64,000 nt of DNA from assembly GCA_013398275.1 (NCBI GenBank), contig VZSE01015288.1, positions 923,524 through 987,523 of the forward strand. The letters are read 5' to 3'. Source of the DNA: Promerops cafer. Its lineage: Eukaryota; Chordata; Aves; Passeriformes; Nectariniidae. A program made the translations under genes and the position numbers. The stretch's first letter is position 1; every line of letters starts with the position of its first letter. Positions 25,937 through 39,700 of this stretch are shown here, piece by piece. The notes under the pieces are model-generated. The model was not told the origin of the DNA, searched no databases, and saw only the letters and a program-made list of their open reading frames with translations.

Positions 25937-28900
25937 ATGGCTGAAAAATATTTTGCTTACACTTCCTTACATATCACATAGTATTAAGATTCCTGCCCAT
26001 GGAAAAGCAGGAAGTATCTTTCTACAGGACTTCCCTGATGGAAATATGAAGGTACCTCTTCAGTGCACATCTACTATGAGTAACTCTTCATGCACGCCAT
26101 ACAATTATCTCTATTTCAGGTGAAATCTAGAGGACACTGCTGAGGGCTTGAAACACTTAATTCTATCTCCATTTCCTTTGGGATCATTCTATCTAGTTAC
26201 TTTGCCTTTATGATTCAGTTTTTAAGCACTTACTTGGACAGCTATCAAGTATCCTTTAGGACTTCCACAGACAGAGAAGCAGACTCACTGTAACCATCTG
26301 GGGCCAGAGCTATGATTAACTTTCAAGTCAACATGCCTGTAGGAAAGGACTGTATGTTAGATATGTTTCTTCCACTTCAACCAGAAAAACAAAACAAAGT
26401 TTAAAAGTGGCCTCTGTCTCACCAGCATGAGACATTTTTTCTGTTAGGCATGCAAAAATCACTGATACTTACAAAATTTTGGAAGCTGGTGGTCTCCTGT
26501 CCCTAACCAACAGAGATCTTCCTTCCCTTACACTGGCAACTGAGTTCCATTCACAACTCTTATGGAATATACTCATTTGACACATGGTAATAGGGTCTAA
26601 AATCACAATGTCCTCTTGTAATGCTATGACCTGCCCTTCCTGCTGTTTTTTGCATCATTAACCTTCAGGTTTTGATTTCATTGACTTTGTTTGCTGTTTC
26701 AATTTACAAGGTGATGACACCAAGACATGTACTTCAGTTGGAGAGTTTGAGATGGGTAATTGCTCCTTATTTGCCTAAGAAATTCTCTAGCTGTTTCTGT
26801 CACTGTAAGACTGTCTGGAGACCTCCAGGATGATGATCTATACCTGAAAGTTTTCCTGATCCCATAAGCCAACAGCTCCTTGACTCCAAAAAAACAGGAC
26901 TTCTTCATTGCTTGACAGAGCATCTCCTACAGTAGCAGTCTGCATGCTTTTACCCCTGAACACCCCCACTTCTCACACCTCACAGACATCCCTCTGGGCC
27001 TACCAATACTCCACCCACCAGCACCTACTCAGTCACTCTCACCATCAGCAGCCACATCCACTTTCAGCAAAGCACCAAAGGCACCTCCTTCCCTACCTCC
27101 CCCTACCTGATTATCACATTTCATTGGCTTTTTACTTCCTGGTGCATTCAGAGGAACATAAACTTCACAGATGGATGGTGAGCAGTCTATGAATGAAAAC
27201 AGACTGGTTGAAGTCCAAATAAGGGCTATGTAGTCATAGGTAGACCAACCCAAAGAAGATCCTTCTTAAGTGACTTCATGTGCAGCTCATTGGGCTGAGG
27301 TTGGGAATAGTGTCAGTGCTTTAAGAAACGTGAGAGAGCTTGTTTATGACATAGCCCTTTTTAGCCCCTGAACTAATTTCATTCTCCCTCAAACAAAATT
27401 TCAGTCAGATTATTCATGTGCCAACTTGGAGTGGATGCAGTAGTGGGACAGAAGGGGCTGTATGGAAACAATGTAAGCCCCACATGTTAGTGGTGTGGCT
27501 AACAGGTGAAGACCAGGCCAGGGAGGTATGGGTATACAGATGTTCCCTGGTTTCCAGCAGCTAAGGCTGCCTGCACCTTTGCAGAAATGGTGGACTGAGG
27601 ACAGGATGCTGCTATCTCAGCTTGTGTCAAAGAGAGGCAAGGGCATCTTATAGCTTTGTCTCAGGAGTGTATACAAGCATTTGGAAGGAATTTGGCTCAG
27701 TGCTTTCAGAGTCCACATGCTAGCAGGTGTCCACAGTGCTGAAAATAAGCTGGCACCTTGCACCCTACTTTTGTAGGCCCAAAGTGCCAAGGAGAAGTAA
27801 ATGCTCTGTGGGCATGACAGGGCCACTTTAGCTGTGCTGGGGTAACGCAAACAGTGGGGTAGCAGGGCAGGGGAGAGGTTCTGTAACTGCAGATCCCCCT
27901 TTCACACTGCAGCTGTTGTGACACTCAGAGCTAGCCATCTGCTGATGCTGTTGGTAGGCTTCAGAAGGACAATGTCCTAAGGAAAACTTCCCAAACTTTG
28001 AAGATGTCTAGACTGAGGGAAGAGTGGTTTTTTGGGATGTCTCTGGCAAGAACTGGGATGAAGAGCTTCAGTTAACATGGAGTACCTGACCTTGTTCACA
28101 CATACCTTCTCTTACAGAGACTCTGACAAAAGTATCAGAGTGTGTAGAGTATCTTATTTTTCTCTGCAGCAAACAATGTCAGACTGTCTTGTAATCTTTA
28201 ACTAGTCAATCTGAATTATTTCTGTGAAATAGAAAGACTACACGGACATTGATCACTTCACCCCAGCCTTGAAACGTAGTCACCACTGGAGTACAGCATC
28301 AGCTGGGTAGTAAGATGCAATGACATCTTCTCAAGTTCAAAAGGAAGTGAAGACTACCACCTCTAGTTCAATTTCATGAGGAGTGTGGGAGGCTCAAGTG
28401 CAAACTTCAAAGTGAAGCTGTGTGCAAACACTCAAACTGGACCTGGTGGGGCTAAGATTTGCTTTGCAAAGCAGTTGTCACTCTGTGACAATAATACTGC
28501 TCAGGACTGGGAGTGATTAGGGTAGCAAGGCAGTCTACAGGTTGCAAGAGTTTCAGTTTCTCTGTCAATAACTGAATCAGCCTGGAAATAAATCTGAAGA
28601 AAAAAATCCCCAGCACTCTTCCAGGCTGCTGGAAGCCCACATGGGCCCAAGGAGTCCTTGTTTGCACTGTTCTCCACCCCTTCCAGGACATCTATGCAGA
28701 TTCTCAGGGTAGGAGCAACCTCTGGTCAGCTCTTCCCTATTTAGGGTAATATTTAATCCTACGTTTACCTGAAAGCCAGTTCTTATGCTTGTTCTTGGGT
28801 CAATAATTTCTGTAACAGCAAGAGATGAAAACACAGACAGACATTAATGAAATCAGCATTCTCTCACATGATTAATAAAGTTTCCTTTTCAAAAGTCAGC

Positions 28901-31900
28901 AGGTGAAGAAACTCAGCAGTAAAATTCTTCTGCACATAAGGACCCAGAATATGACAACTCCTGCCCTAACAAGGGAGCATATGTTTTGAATCCATTCCTT
29001 TCAGTGAAGGCAGAAGGGAAAGTGTTAATTATTCTTTGTGGGATGAATGAAATGCACTGTACAATTAGCACCTTCTGTGCTCCTGCCTAATGACAGGCTT
29101 AACTTAAGAGAATTCTCTGTACTGTCCTACGTATCACCTTTCCTCTGACATTATCTTCCTTTTCTTGGCTCTCTACGTAGAATTTTAATGAGATCTTAAT
29201 TGTTTTTCCATCAGCTGCAAGGATTTCAATCCCAAGTCATATGTTGGTTGTCATTCTACAGAAGGTGGTATGGGGAGCTGTAGAGATGTTCTCTTGCTAA
29301 AACGGAGCAGGAGGCAGCCCCCACACCTCCCACTGCATCCCAGGGAAGGGCTGTCTCTGTGTTTCCAGTGCAGGCCCGGAGACTACAGCTTGGTATTTCT
29401 GCAGTTACACAGTGGGGATGGGAAAAATCAGTCACACAAATGACCGCCACCACCTCCCTGCAACTCCACTGGTTGCAAGGAGGTTTGAGGTGCTGGTTTC
29501 TGCCTCACAAGGGTTTGCACTCAACACAGAGGACTTACAGGTGCAAAATGAGCTGCACATCAGCCTACTATTTTATGTCCCTGGCCATTTACTAGTCACC
29601 TGCACACTTTTGTCTTTTGCTTCATCATTCAGATCATCTTCAGTAGTACAGCATATTTAAAACAGATTTACCTACTTCTCTTAAACCATTTCAAGGGCAC
29701 TTCTGAAGGTATCAGAGAGTCCCTGATGCATCATGAGGAAAAGAAGATGTTGCAAGAGCAACTTGGTAGAGCTCACCATATCTACTGACCACAGGGAGCA
29801 CAAACGGTTCCTTGATATACGGATCCATGATGTGGTGCCATTACTGAGAAAGATGCCACGTGCCAGGATTACTCTGTATGGTCATCAGACTGCATGAAGA
29901 TAAATTTCAGATTTAAAGAGGTGCTGCCCTACAGTTAATTAACAAGCCATTTCAACAGCTGACACTGCCTGTGGGATCCTGGCATTAGGTGTGAGGGTGC
30001 AGGGCCTGGGAGCGGGGGTGGCATCACAGCAGGCAGGCAAGCCCTGAGCACCGGGGCTCTGAGGCTGATGGGAGAAGTCCCAGACACAGAAAGGGAATTT
30101 TGGTCTCTATAAAGGGCTCCCACAGGGCTGCAAAGTCTGCTATCACTCAGCAAAGGGCCAGGAGCCTAAAAAAAATGATGGTTAATTAATATCTCAGACT
30201 CCTGTAATATTCACTCCTGGGTCCTACACGTAACTTAAAATCAATGGTCTGGGATTATGTTACCAAACAGCAGCATTAAAGAAAAGAGGAAACTGAGGCA
30301 CATGTTGCTGGTCTGAATGGTATGAAATCAGAGGAAAATACTATTTGAGCCCTTAGTTTCAGGGCAAGGAGGAAAACCTCACCTTCCCACTCTGAATCCT
30401 GTGTTCCTCAACTGGACAATGCTACACAGGCTAGCCAGCCATGTTTAATCAATACTTACATATTTTTGTTATTCATCCACGAACTTAATATTTATTAAAA
30501 TATTTCTCACAGCCTTGTTCCTGCACACTACTCTATTTCAGCATGTGGAGAATTCAATGACAGTTTCCATGTAGCTATCTTCTGTAATCACATCTTCTGC
30601 CCTCCCAAAATATCTCTTTTTCCCTTATGGGAAACAGTATGGAAGAAATAGCTTTTTTTATGTCATAGCAGCTGTATGTCAACTATGTGGTTTCCATCTA
30701 CACCTTACACTCATTATAAATATTCACTTTTTGACAGCTAGAATCTTCCCTTTGGGGCTTTGGTGCCAATCCAAATCCCAGGAAAGTGTAAGAAAACAAA
30801 TTAATTAGCGGGCACTGGAGAGTGTGAATGTTGCCCAAAGGTATACATTGGCAACTACATATGAGAAGCCTGTGATGCTTATTAAGTGACTTGAGCTGGG
30901 CTGGTTGGCAGGAACACAGCTGCTGCACCAGAGAGCAGTGGGCAGTTGTGCAGCTGGAAGCACAGCCAGAGCCCTGCACTGCACCTTTCTCGCCGGGCAT
31001 ATCTCCTGCTCCACTTAGGGGTGACACCAGGAAGCCACCTCAGGTTTGAGGTAGGTGCTTTACATTTGATCAGTTGCTATCAAGAAGACAGGCCAGAGTC
31101 TCCACATAGACACGCAAGGCTGTAAGATAACCACACAAAGTGACATCCCCTCAGCAATGAGCAGCTTCCCACGCTGGCATCCACAGAGCATCGTAGCCCT
31201 TCAAACAGGGCTCTAATTTTGACCACTAATAAGAAGATGCAAGTAAGCTGATGAGACCCTTTGTTTACTCTCTCTTTCTCAGACTATCTTTCCTTAACCA
31301 TGACAAATATTCAAATTAAGACAAACACTGCAGATATGAGGGAATCTTTAATTCACTGACAAGAAATGCTGCCTTCAGGACCTCTTCCGTGACCACTATA
31401 AATAGAGAGCCATAGCACTGCAAAACTAAAATCAGTGCTGACAGTCCAGCTCTTGCCTTCTTTAAACAAGTTGCCAAAATGTGCAGAAATTTAAGCATTC
31501 AGAGAGATAACACACTGTTTGCTCAGTGCACCTCATCTGTAATTTACAGATTGTTGATGCATCACTTGAACACTCCACTCTTACTTTAAAAATGTGTCCC
31601 TTGCCTAGAGCTTTAGACAAATCATCTCATTTCCCAATAAGCCAGTAACATCCAGTTGAGTGCAGCTACTAGAGCAGAACAAAATATGTTCCTGTTGTAT
31701 CATAAATGGAGAACTGTTGTTGAACTTAAATGTCAAAGTGCAGGCAGGGGCTGATGCATTTGTCATACCTTACATTGAACATGGATGAACTTCTCTTTCA
31801 AAAGCATAACTATACCTCTGAGCATGGGAGATATGCAAAAGCAAGCAAAAAGATGGCTATACCAGCTCTGGCCTACACCACCAGATACCTCCATCTCCTT

Positions 31901-32082
31901 TCACTAGATAAAATGTAATACTCATGTAACAAGCAAAGTCCAAAGAATATCAATTTAAAAATTCCTCTGAATGTCATATATCAACTGAGTCTTATGCCAA
32001 CATGCTCCCCATTCTCCTCTGTGCATCTTGCTCCCTCTCCCAGTTACATTTTCTGGTGTCATGTACCTTTTAACCAGGAGGA
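25937..32082. other. Long unassigned non-coding stretch
   Basis: About 6.1 kb without a recognised gene or transposon. A GC-richer patch at 29985-30130 carries an isolated TATA-like CTATAAAG at 30107-30114. A candidate conserved element at 29010-29250 is listed separately. The short frames here overlap antisense and carry no recognisable domain. Confidence 0.45.
29010..29250. promoter_or_regulatory. Candidate conserved non-coding element (weak)
   Basis: Repeat-free AT-rich stretch with TTAATTATT (29025-29033), CTAATGACAG-type and CTTAATTG words and no open frame. Supported by appearance only. Confidence 0.15.
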
Positions 32083-32128
32083 AAGATGTTTAACATTTTC
32101 TACATAAGATGTTTAACTTTTTCTACAT
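32083..32128. repeat. 23-bp tandem duplication
   Basis: Two adjacent 23-base copies (32083-32105 and 32106-32128) starting AAGATGTTTAAC and ending TTCTACAT, with one A/T difference in the middle. A simple local duplication, near-identical and so fairly recent. Confidence 0.95.
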
Positions 32129-32439
32129 AAAAAACTCTCAGCAACCTTCTGAAAGCAGACACCTTTAACAAACAACCTCAAATTAAATTGCAAAAGAGTC
32201 CCACTTAAAAAGCAAGCATGCAAACAAAGATCCATAAAAGTCCCTGAACAAGCCCCATCTTGAGAGGGAACTTGAGAGAGAACCCTGCACTGGGTTGAGG
32301 GTATGATTAAGCAGTGATAACCCTAGAAACTGGAAAGTTTCCCAAGGTTTTAAGAGATCTTTAAACATAACTCCCTCTGCAACCAAAATCTGAACTCAGT
32401 TCCTTGAAAGTGAAACTCTAGCCTGTTCATCCTGATAAC
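32129..32439. other. Unassigned non-coding stretch
   Basis: No gene or repeat recognised. Confidence 0.4.
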
Positions 32440-32790
32440 CTCACGTTAAGGCACCCTGTGAAGTGCCTGGCTTTTCAGGCCAAGACTTCCGACGTGTGCT
32501 GACGGAGAGCTGCAGCAGAGCCGGTGCTGCGCGGAGCAGCTGCGAGGTCTCTGAAGGAGGCAGTCAGCACCAGGCTGATGCCCGTTGATACCTGCACAGT
32601 GTGCAAAGCTGGAAATGCAGGGAATGGGAATAGAGCAGGAGCCCACACACATAAGAAGAGGCTGTGGGCGATTGAGGCATGGACAGCTAATGGAAATTAG
32701 ATGCAGTGCCAGGGAGCAATGATACAGCCCCAAGGCAGGGCTCACCAGGGCTCACCAGGGCTCACCCAGCTGGCAGGGCTTTGGGGCCCC
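32440..32790. other. Local GC-rich patch with CpG cluster
   Basis: Seven CpG dinucleotides fall between 32490 and 32544, with further CpGs nearby (for example at about 32443, 32582 and 32668), in a window that is otherwise strongly CpG-depleted. The patch also holds a 3 x 10-bp repeat. It is too short for a classic CpG island and no start site, exon or Kozak-like frame is evident. It could be a minor unmethylated regulatory element, an exon of an unknown transcript, or chance. Confidence 0.4.
32737..32766. repeat. Three perfect copies of a 10-bp unit
   Basis: AGGGCTCACC repeated three times without mismatch, inside the GC-rich patch. Confidence 0.95.
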
Positions 32791-33696
32791 TAGGAGAATC
32801 CATCCTCAGGAAATAGAGATAATGTGTGTTTAATCACACAACAGAAATGTTTCTGGCTATGCACATGCATGTGTGGAGTCCCCCGACTGGGGAGGAAGCT
32901 GGCAGCTATCAATCTCATGACCAAAGAGGGTATATAAATGTACACATGGTCACGTGTGCTTTCCTCATGGTCTGTGCTGTGCCTTACCTGGATTTATGAG
33001 AGGTGGCATCAATCAGTTTGGGAAAATGCTTGGGATCCTCAACTTCCAAGGATAAAATCTCCAACAGATCTGGGATTTTGGAAAGCTGTTAGACTCACCT
33101 AAAGTAAAACACAGAAAGTATATCATGAAACACTGCATATGGTACTTTTCTTCCATTATTTCTGAAAAGGGTAATTAATATCTGTGCCATAGAAAACTCT
33201 GAGACAAATCTGTCCTTCAGGTCACAGGAAGTGGTGACATACAGGCAAAAATAAAATCAGTGTTGCATTCAGTTCACATCTGTGTGGTTCCCACTGCTAG
33301 AGCCAAGATTATTTTTTTGCTTTAATTTTAATCATGCATGCAGAAAATGAGAACTATCTAGCACACTCCTTCCAAGGCAGAGTGGCAGACACCCTGACTC
33401 CTCTTGCCTACCAACAGCCTTTTGGGGCCACACCATTCCTGACCATTCCAGAGCACAGCTTCACTGACAGCATATACAACTTGACAAGTAAAAAATACAA
33501 GATGGTGAAGGAATTTTCTTCTCTCCCCACCCCCACCTTTTAGTAGCACCGAATCTATATAAACAAATGATATCATTGACTTTACCAGTAGATTAGCCTT
33601 TCCATCTGGGAATATTACTTCATTTAAAATAAGGGACTGGAAACCCTCCACAAGAGACAGGTAAAACTAGCATAGACACATCATTCCCAAACATAC
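32791..33696. other. Unassigned non-coding stretch
   Basis: About 0.9 kb; no gene or repeat recognised. Overlapping sense and antisense frames at 33334-33651 have no recognisable motif. Confidence 0.4.
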
Positions 33697-33730
33697 AAAA
33701 AAAAAAAAGAAAAAAGAAAAAAGAAAAAAA
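33697..33730. repeat. A-rich microsatellite, A12 then (GAAAAAA)3
   Basis: Twelve A followed by three GAAAAAA units. No upstream polyadenylation signal or retrocopy body is seen, so it is read as low-complexity DNA. Confidence 0.9.
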
Positions 33731-36700
33731 TAGCGAGAGGCAGAGATTGACCAAGGGACCTACAAGTGTTTGGTTTTTTTTCATTTCTAGCTGCTATGGG
33801 CTTTCTTGGAGAGAAACAGTTGTTGTCTCCCAGAAGTGATGGATGGAAACCCTGGCTTTGCCCTGGCTTGAAGCTGAGCTTAACTGGAGGCGTGAAACAA
33901 CTTACAAGTACTGATTGCTCTCCCTGTTAATTCAAGTAATATGCTGGCCCACAGGGGCCCTCTGCTGCTCCTCAGCAGCCAGGGCCAGGCAGAGATATAA
34001 GTGAGGGGAGCAGAGTGGAGAGCAGTGCTTGACTTTCCCTAGGAGTCCCACAGTGGCCAAACCAGCTGCTGAGGAGAAGAAGGACCTCACATTATCCCCG
34101 TTGTATCTCTTGCAAGGAGCACAGTGGGCAAGCAAGCAGCCTGTCCCATGGGAGGGAGGGAAGCTGCCTTAGTCAGCATGGCAGGAGTCAGTGCTGCTCC
34201 CTGCACTGTGAGAAGATGGAGGGAGATGTGTCCCCATTCTGTCTTGGAAATAAAATGCTTCTCTTAATCATTCCAGTATAATAATGAAACTTTCCACTCA
34301 GGCAGATCATACAAGACCTCTCAGATGCTCTCAAAACTTCTTCCTTAGATTTGTTGTGCAAAAAGGCACCATAAACTACAGGTAAATCCACAGGTTTTCT
34401 CTTGGTGCTGGGAGCCCTCACCTCAGTGCATCCCCACAATCCATGAAAATTGTTCTTTTTTGTTTTTTCCTAATGATGCCACGAAACCAGGATATAACAC
34501 AAAGGCAACCAACTGCAAATATCAAGCCTTAAAGGTTAACAGCTTATATGATCTCTGACAAGCTTCCATAGATGCTTTCTTTTACTATTGTTTAGACCCA
34601 CTGCAGAGTCCTCATGCATCCATACAGGTAGTCCTGGACTGGATTTTATGGGGTAACACTAGATCCCCAAGACAGACATGGGCCACCTTGGGCTGACAAC
34701 AGAAAGAGGAATATAAAAGAAGATTTCAAGGCCATTTCCAAGCCAATAGTAATTTTTTTTCTGCTTGCCAAGATACACTGATTAAATAGTCGCATCTTGA
34801 TACAAACATTACAAAATTTTCTGTTCATAGCATATAAACTTCTATAAAAGTTCAGCAAAAATTCATGTGAATTCAGTCAATGACCTGGAGAATAGGGGGA
34901 AAGGAGTATCCTTTTTTTTTCGCACCAGTAATTTATATAAATTCAGCAAAAAAAATGCTGTCAGTCAATATACAAGTCCTTTGTACAGTTTGGGGGGAGA
35001 AATGACACCCAAATTGCCTAATTTCACTGATTCAGTGCATCTTCTGCCAGTCAACAAGAGCTTTCAGCCTAGACAAAGACTAAAATAAAGCATACCAAAC
35101 AAAAGCCATGGACATATAATTGTCATTTCCCAAAAGCTTCTTTCAGTCCCAGCTTCTCAGAAAACTACCCAAGCATTAAAGCTGCTACCTCTCAGGGAAA
35201 CTAATTATAACTCAAAAAAAAAAGGGGTGAGGGGGGCAGGATGAAACCCACATGTCTAACTGAATATATAAAGGATAATTGTGTCATTAAAACTAACAAC
35301 ATTTGAGATGGCAAAAGAACCACAAGGCAAGAATAGATGTGTTGGACACCATCAGGCTCCCATCAGATTATTCACATAAAAATGCAGCCATCACAAAAAG
35401 AATGTAATCCTTGTGTGCTTCCACTGATATGGCTCAGATGTGCATGCTGGTATTTCTGAGCTCTTGCAGAGCTGAAAGTGTCAGCAATTCATTGTTTACT
35501 GTCTGGACTGAATTGACTCTTTGAGCCCCTTAATGATACACAGACAGCCAATGCTTCATCCACCAAGGCATGCTGATTGCCATCCAAGTAAGTATCAGCT
35601 TCCACATAGTTCTAAAGCTGGGTCCTCCTCACATCATCCAAGGAGCTGCTCACAAAGCCACCATTTAATCAGCGCAGCTCCACCTTTGTGGCACAGCAAG
35701 ACAATCATCCTTTTAAGAAGAACTAAGTCCTGGAATCAAGGAAAGCCAGTGGGTGCTGCGAGGAAGGCAGCAGCAGAGGATAGTTATGCTTTCTGGCCAT
35801 AATTTATCATTTATCTCTATGAGTACAATTGTACAGCCCCCAAGAAATCATGAGAGCATATTTTCTGAATAACTTCTGTCATTCCCTCATCTAACCTTGC
35901 CAACAAAAAGTTCACTAAGACAAGTTTTTCTGTCAGCAGTTGAGCTAATGAAACTCAGCTTCCTATGGATTTGTTACATACCCCCACAATACTGCTGAAA
36001 CCAGCTACTACCACCCTGTTACACCTTGGGGTTTACTCTGCACCCCTCACTGACAGTACTCTCAGGTTTTCTGATGTTTACTCATCCTTCAAAAATAGTC
36101 ATGTCCCTGAAAAACTGACATTGAATGATACCTTATAGGCATCCCTCCCTTACTGCTGTCACCTACTCATTGTGGTGGTCTCACATATTTCTCTTTCCAG
36201 TCTGACACCCTATAGTTCCAAGTCTCCAGTGACATCTTTGGCTCCCACAAAACCTTTACTTTTCCATTGCTTTCAGGCAAGCAAGAAACAGCCTATGCTC
36301 TAGCTGGCTTAAAACCTTTCACACAACGAGAGAGCAGATGGCTTCTGTACATTTGGGACAAAATGAAAGGACAATGGCTGAATGATCAAGGCTTTACCTT
36401 GAGGGGGCATTAATCAAGCCTTTGGAAAATTTCCACGAGACTTCATGAAATTCATAAAAATGGTAATGTCTTTGAGAGTTTTTCCTTTCTTTCCAGATTG
36501 GCTGAAATTTGCTGACAGTTTGAAAAGTTTCGTGGAGGAGCGGGGGGGGGACCAACAGATGGACAGACAGCCATGGCAACTGCATAAGCCTCATCTCTTC
36601 AGAAAACCACACTAAAAATAGGAGAAAAATACAGTGGCTGACAGATTTAATTAACATAAACATACAAGGTTTTTTATTCCATTAGCATTCTTACTGGTCT

Positions 36701-39700
36701 AACTATTGCATGAGAGGTTTAGTTGCCATTTCTGATAAAAATAACTCAGCTGTGCAACATTCTGTCTGCAAAGAGTCCCTCAGACTCTGAATTCCTAGGC
36801 AAAAGACATCCTTTCCTACTGCTTCTTTGCATTAGTCAAGAGTTGCCTCTAACAGACACAGAGCAATCTCTTAAACTTGTCTTGTGGATTTTTCCTTCCC
36901 TGTGTTTATTGGTATTTAACTCAGAAGAGCTGCAGACTGAATAAGGATATTAAGACTCACATTTGAAACAATGTGTTATGTGCTAAGGGTATAAATCAAA
37001 GTCATGATGTCAGTGGAAAGACTCTCATTAAATTCAATCAGTTTGGAGTGTAAGTTAATAGAGAGTAGAAAGTCTTGGTGAGAAAGTATCAGAGCATCTC
37101 ATGTGACTGAGGTCCTCCAGGCCGCTGAGTTGGGCCACCCTTTGTGTGCTGGGGCCAGGCAAAGTAAATCCAAGCAGCACAATGCAGTGACTTGCAGAAA
37201 TGCTAACCAGAACAAGCCCTCCAGCAATACAGTTGTTAGGGCTGTTTCTAGCATTAGTGCAGATTGTGATACCTCTTCTTTTGAGGGATACAGTCTAAAA
37301 AGGTTGCATGTCCTCATAACACCTGAAAATTAATAAAAATACTCCTTTGCTCAATCTCTAATTTTGGGATTAAAGTTCCTGAGCAATCCTTTCAGCCTAG
37401 CCTGTAGCTAGGATGTTTTGTCTGAATGCTGCTTTTGATTTTTAACACCTTGACCACAGATCAGAGACATTTTTCTTCAGTAATTCAACACAGCTTTTAG
37501 ATACTACTAGATGACACACTAGAGTCATCTAGGGACTTAGAGGGACTTGTCCAAATGAAGGAAAAAGCCACTACAAGTTCTATCTAAAATTCACCTTGGA
37601 ATGTCTTTGATAAATGGTGAGCAGATCTTGTTTGGGTAGGAGTATGAAATTAATTCCATCTAAATATAAGAGGTGCTCATTTTATGGGATACTAATATGT
37701 CAGACACAAACAGAATGAGCAGGTTTTGGCTGAACCATTATTAAATTTTTTGGCTCTGTGATGGCAGCAGGGCAGCTAAGAGACCATGCAGATAATTGCA
37801 GCAATATGCAAGGATAGCAGAAACTAAAATCACTATAATTCACTTAAAAGTGCTTAATCTTCTGCCTAAGGAAATTAATGTCATATAAAAGATTATCTTA
37901 GATAGGATAGTGCCGGGAGAGTTCAGGTCTTTTTTGATCTGCTGTTCTGTTCCAGGCAGGCTTTTTTTTTTCTCTCAACTCATGCAGTGCAATCATCATG
38001 AGGAGTTCTTGAGGATCTTGTGACCCTAAAATTTTCCCCTTTGGCAAATTTGGTTTTGCAGATGCAATCTCTTTACAGGGTCCCTAGCCTTCCCTAGAGG
38101 TATAGACAGACCCCCACAGCCCTACAAAGACTGTGAGGTTCACCCTTGCAGCCTTACTGCTTTGGGTTAGCACCCTGCCAAATGACCCAGACAGAGGCAG
38201 TCACCTCCTGCTTCCATACACCAGCATCTACATTCATTTCTAACGTGCCAGCTCACAGCCCTCAAAGCAACATTCTTCAAAGCTGTCTCTCTGCTGCTTC
38301 TCCTGCAAAACATTGTCTATGGGAAAGGAACAGACAGATGTCAAGGTCAGCCTGTGATTGACAGTCAACAGCTTTTACTTCTCCTCCCTTGCTCACTCTT
38401 GCTCTGTTACTGATAGTTCAGCCTTTCCACAGCCGTTTGTTTCCTTGACTGCTACCTCAGCCATGTATTTCCACTGTGAAAATTTGAAGGCAGGCCTGTC
38501 TTGTTGGTTATTTGCAGATCTTCAATGCACACAGACACTGCAACGACATGAATACAGGTCAGCAGCCAAGTTAGTGACATGGGACTTTTTGGAAAAGGAG
38601 CTCACATGTTATATGTGAAAATGTGTAGTCCTTGCAGAGATTTCTGCGATGATTAATCAATTCCATCTCAGAAAAGCCACTTTCAGCTGTGAGTGTTTCA
38701 ATGACATGGAAGCTTCAGAGAGGATTTTTGGTTTTCCTTTGATATCTTTTGATATTTGTCACACCAATCTGATATAAAATCTTGCACTTCATTTCTACAA
38801 ACTTCATGGCACAGGCAGGAAGAAAACACAAATACCTGAACTACCTGTGAGATCTGCCTGAGAGAGCAGATGAAGAAAAATCAAGAGCTAAACCTAGCTA
38901 TGGAAAAGGAAACAGAGTATAACTGTTGTCAGGTGTAGCAGAGCCTCCTGGGAGTTGCAAGGATTTGATCTTTCCAATAGGAGGCGTGCAAGCAATTAGA
39001 AAAATAGCCATAAAATTATTTATTTCCAGGGAAATGGATGAAACCTCAGTTTTAGAGGTTGCAGAGACCTGAGGAAAAGACATCTGTATGTTTCCATAGC
39101 TTGTGTTTAGATAGTTATTCATCAGAAAAAGTTAGAGGGTCTTGACACTGTGAGTACACCATAAAAACTCATTTTCCTCTTGCATCCCTTACAAATAAGT
39201 ACCTTCTACTTTTCTCTTTCATTCTCTGGGTTGTAAATAAGGGTGTTAACTATTCAGGAAGAGCAGGAAAATGGCAGTCAAGTTTGTATAGCAGCAGCTG
39301 AAAATTTTATGGTTGTTCAGAAGAACCGAAATCTACTTAGAAGGCACTCAGATACTGGAAAGGAAAACAAGAGGTGTCAGTGGGCAAGAGGGGAGCCTGG
39401 TGCCCTCAGAGATGTGCCATCCCAAAAGCTCCCTGACAAAGCTCTGTAACTATTCAGCAGCCAGAAAATGCTAAAGCTGACTGAAAAGCTGAAGCAGAAG
39501 ACAGCATGGGAGGAAGGAGACCTTGGCACTGTATGGAAAGGGACACTGGATGAACATTTCACCAGAAACCTCACCACATTTCTCCCTCGTGAATGCACAG
39601 AGCAGCTCTACTGGAAATGCTGTAAGATGAGGCAGCCTCTAACTTTAAATGACTTTTACATCAAAATCCCAGGTAACACTGCAGCACTACAAAGCCTCTT

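Noticed and set aside
30100..30125. TATA-like CTATAAAG in a GC-richer patch, as a promoter
   Set aside because: An isolated six-to-eight-base word with no initiator, CpG cluster or downstream frame.
31537..31553. Near-palindromic ATCTGTAATTTACAGAT as a hairpin or operator
   Set aside because: Short AT-rich near-palindromes are frequent by chance, and there is no conserved partner or context.
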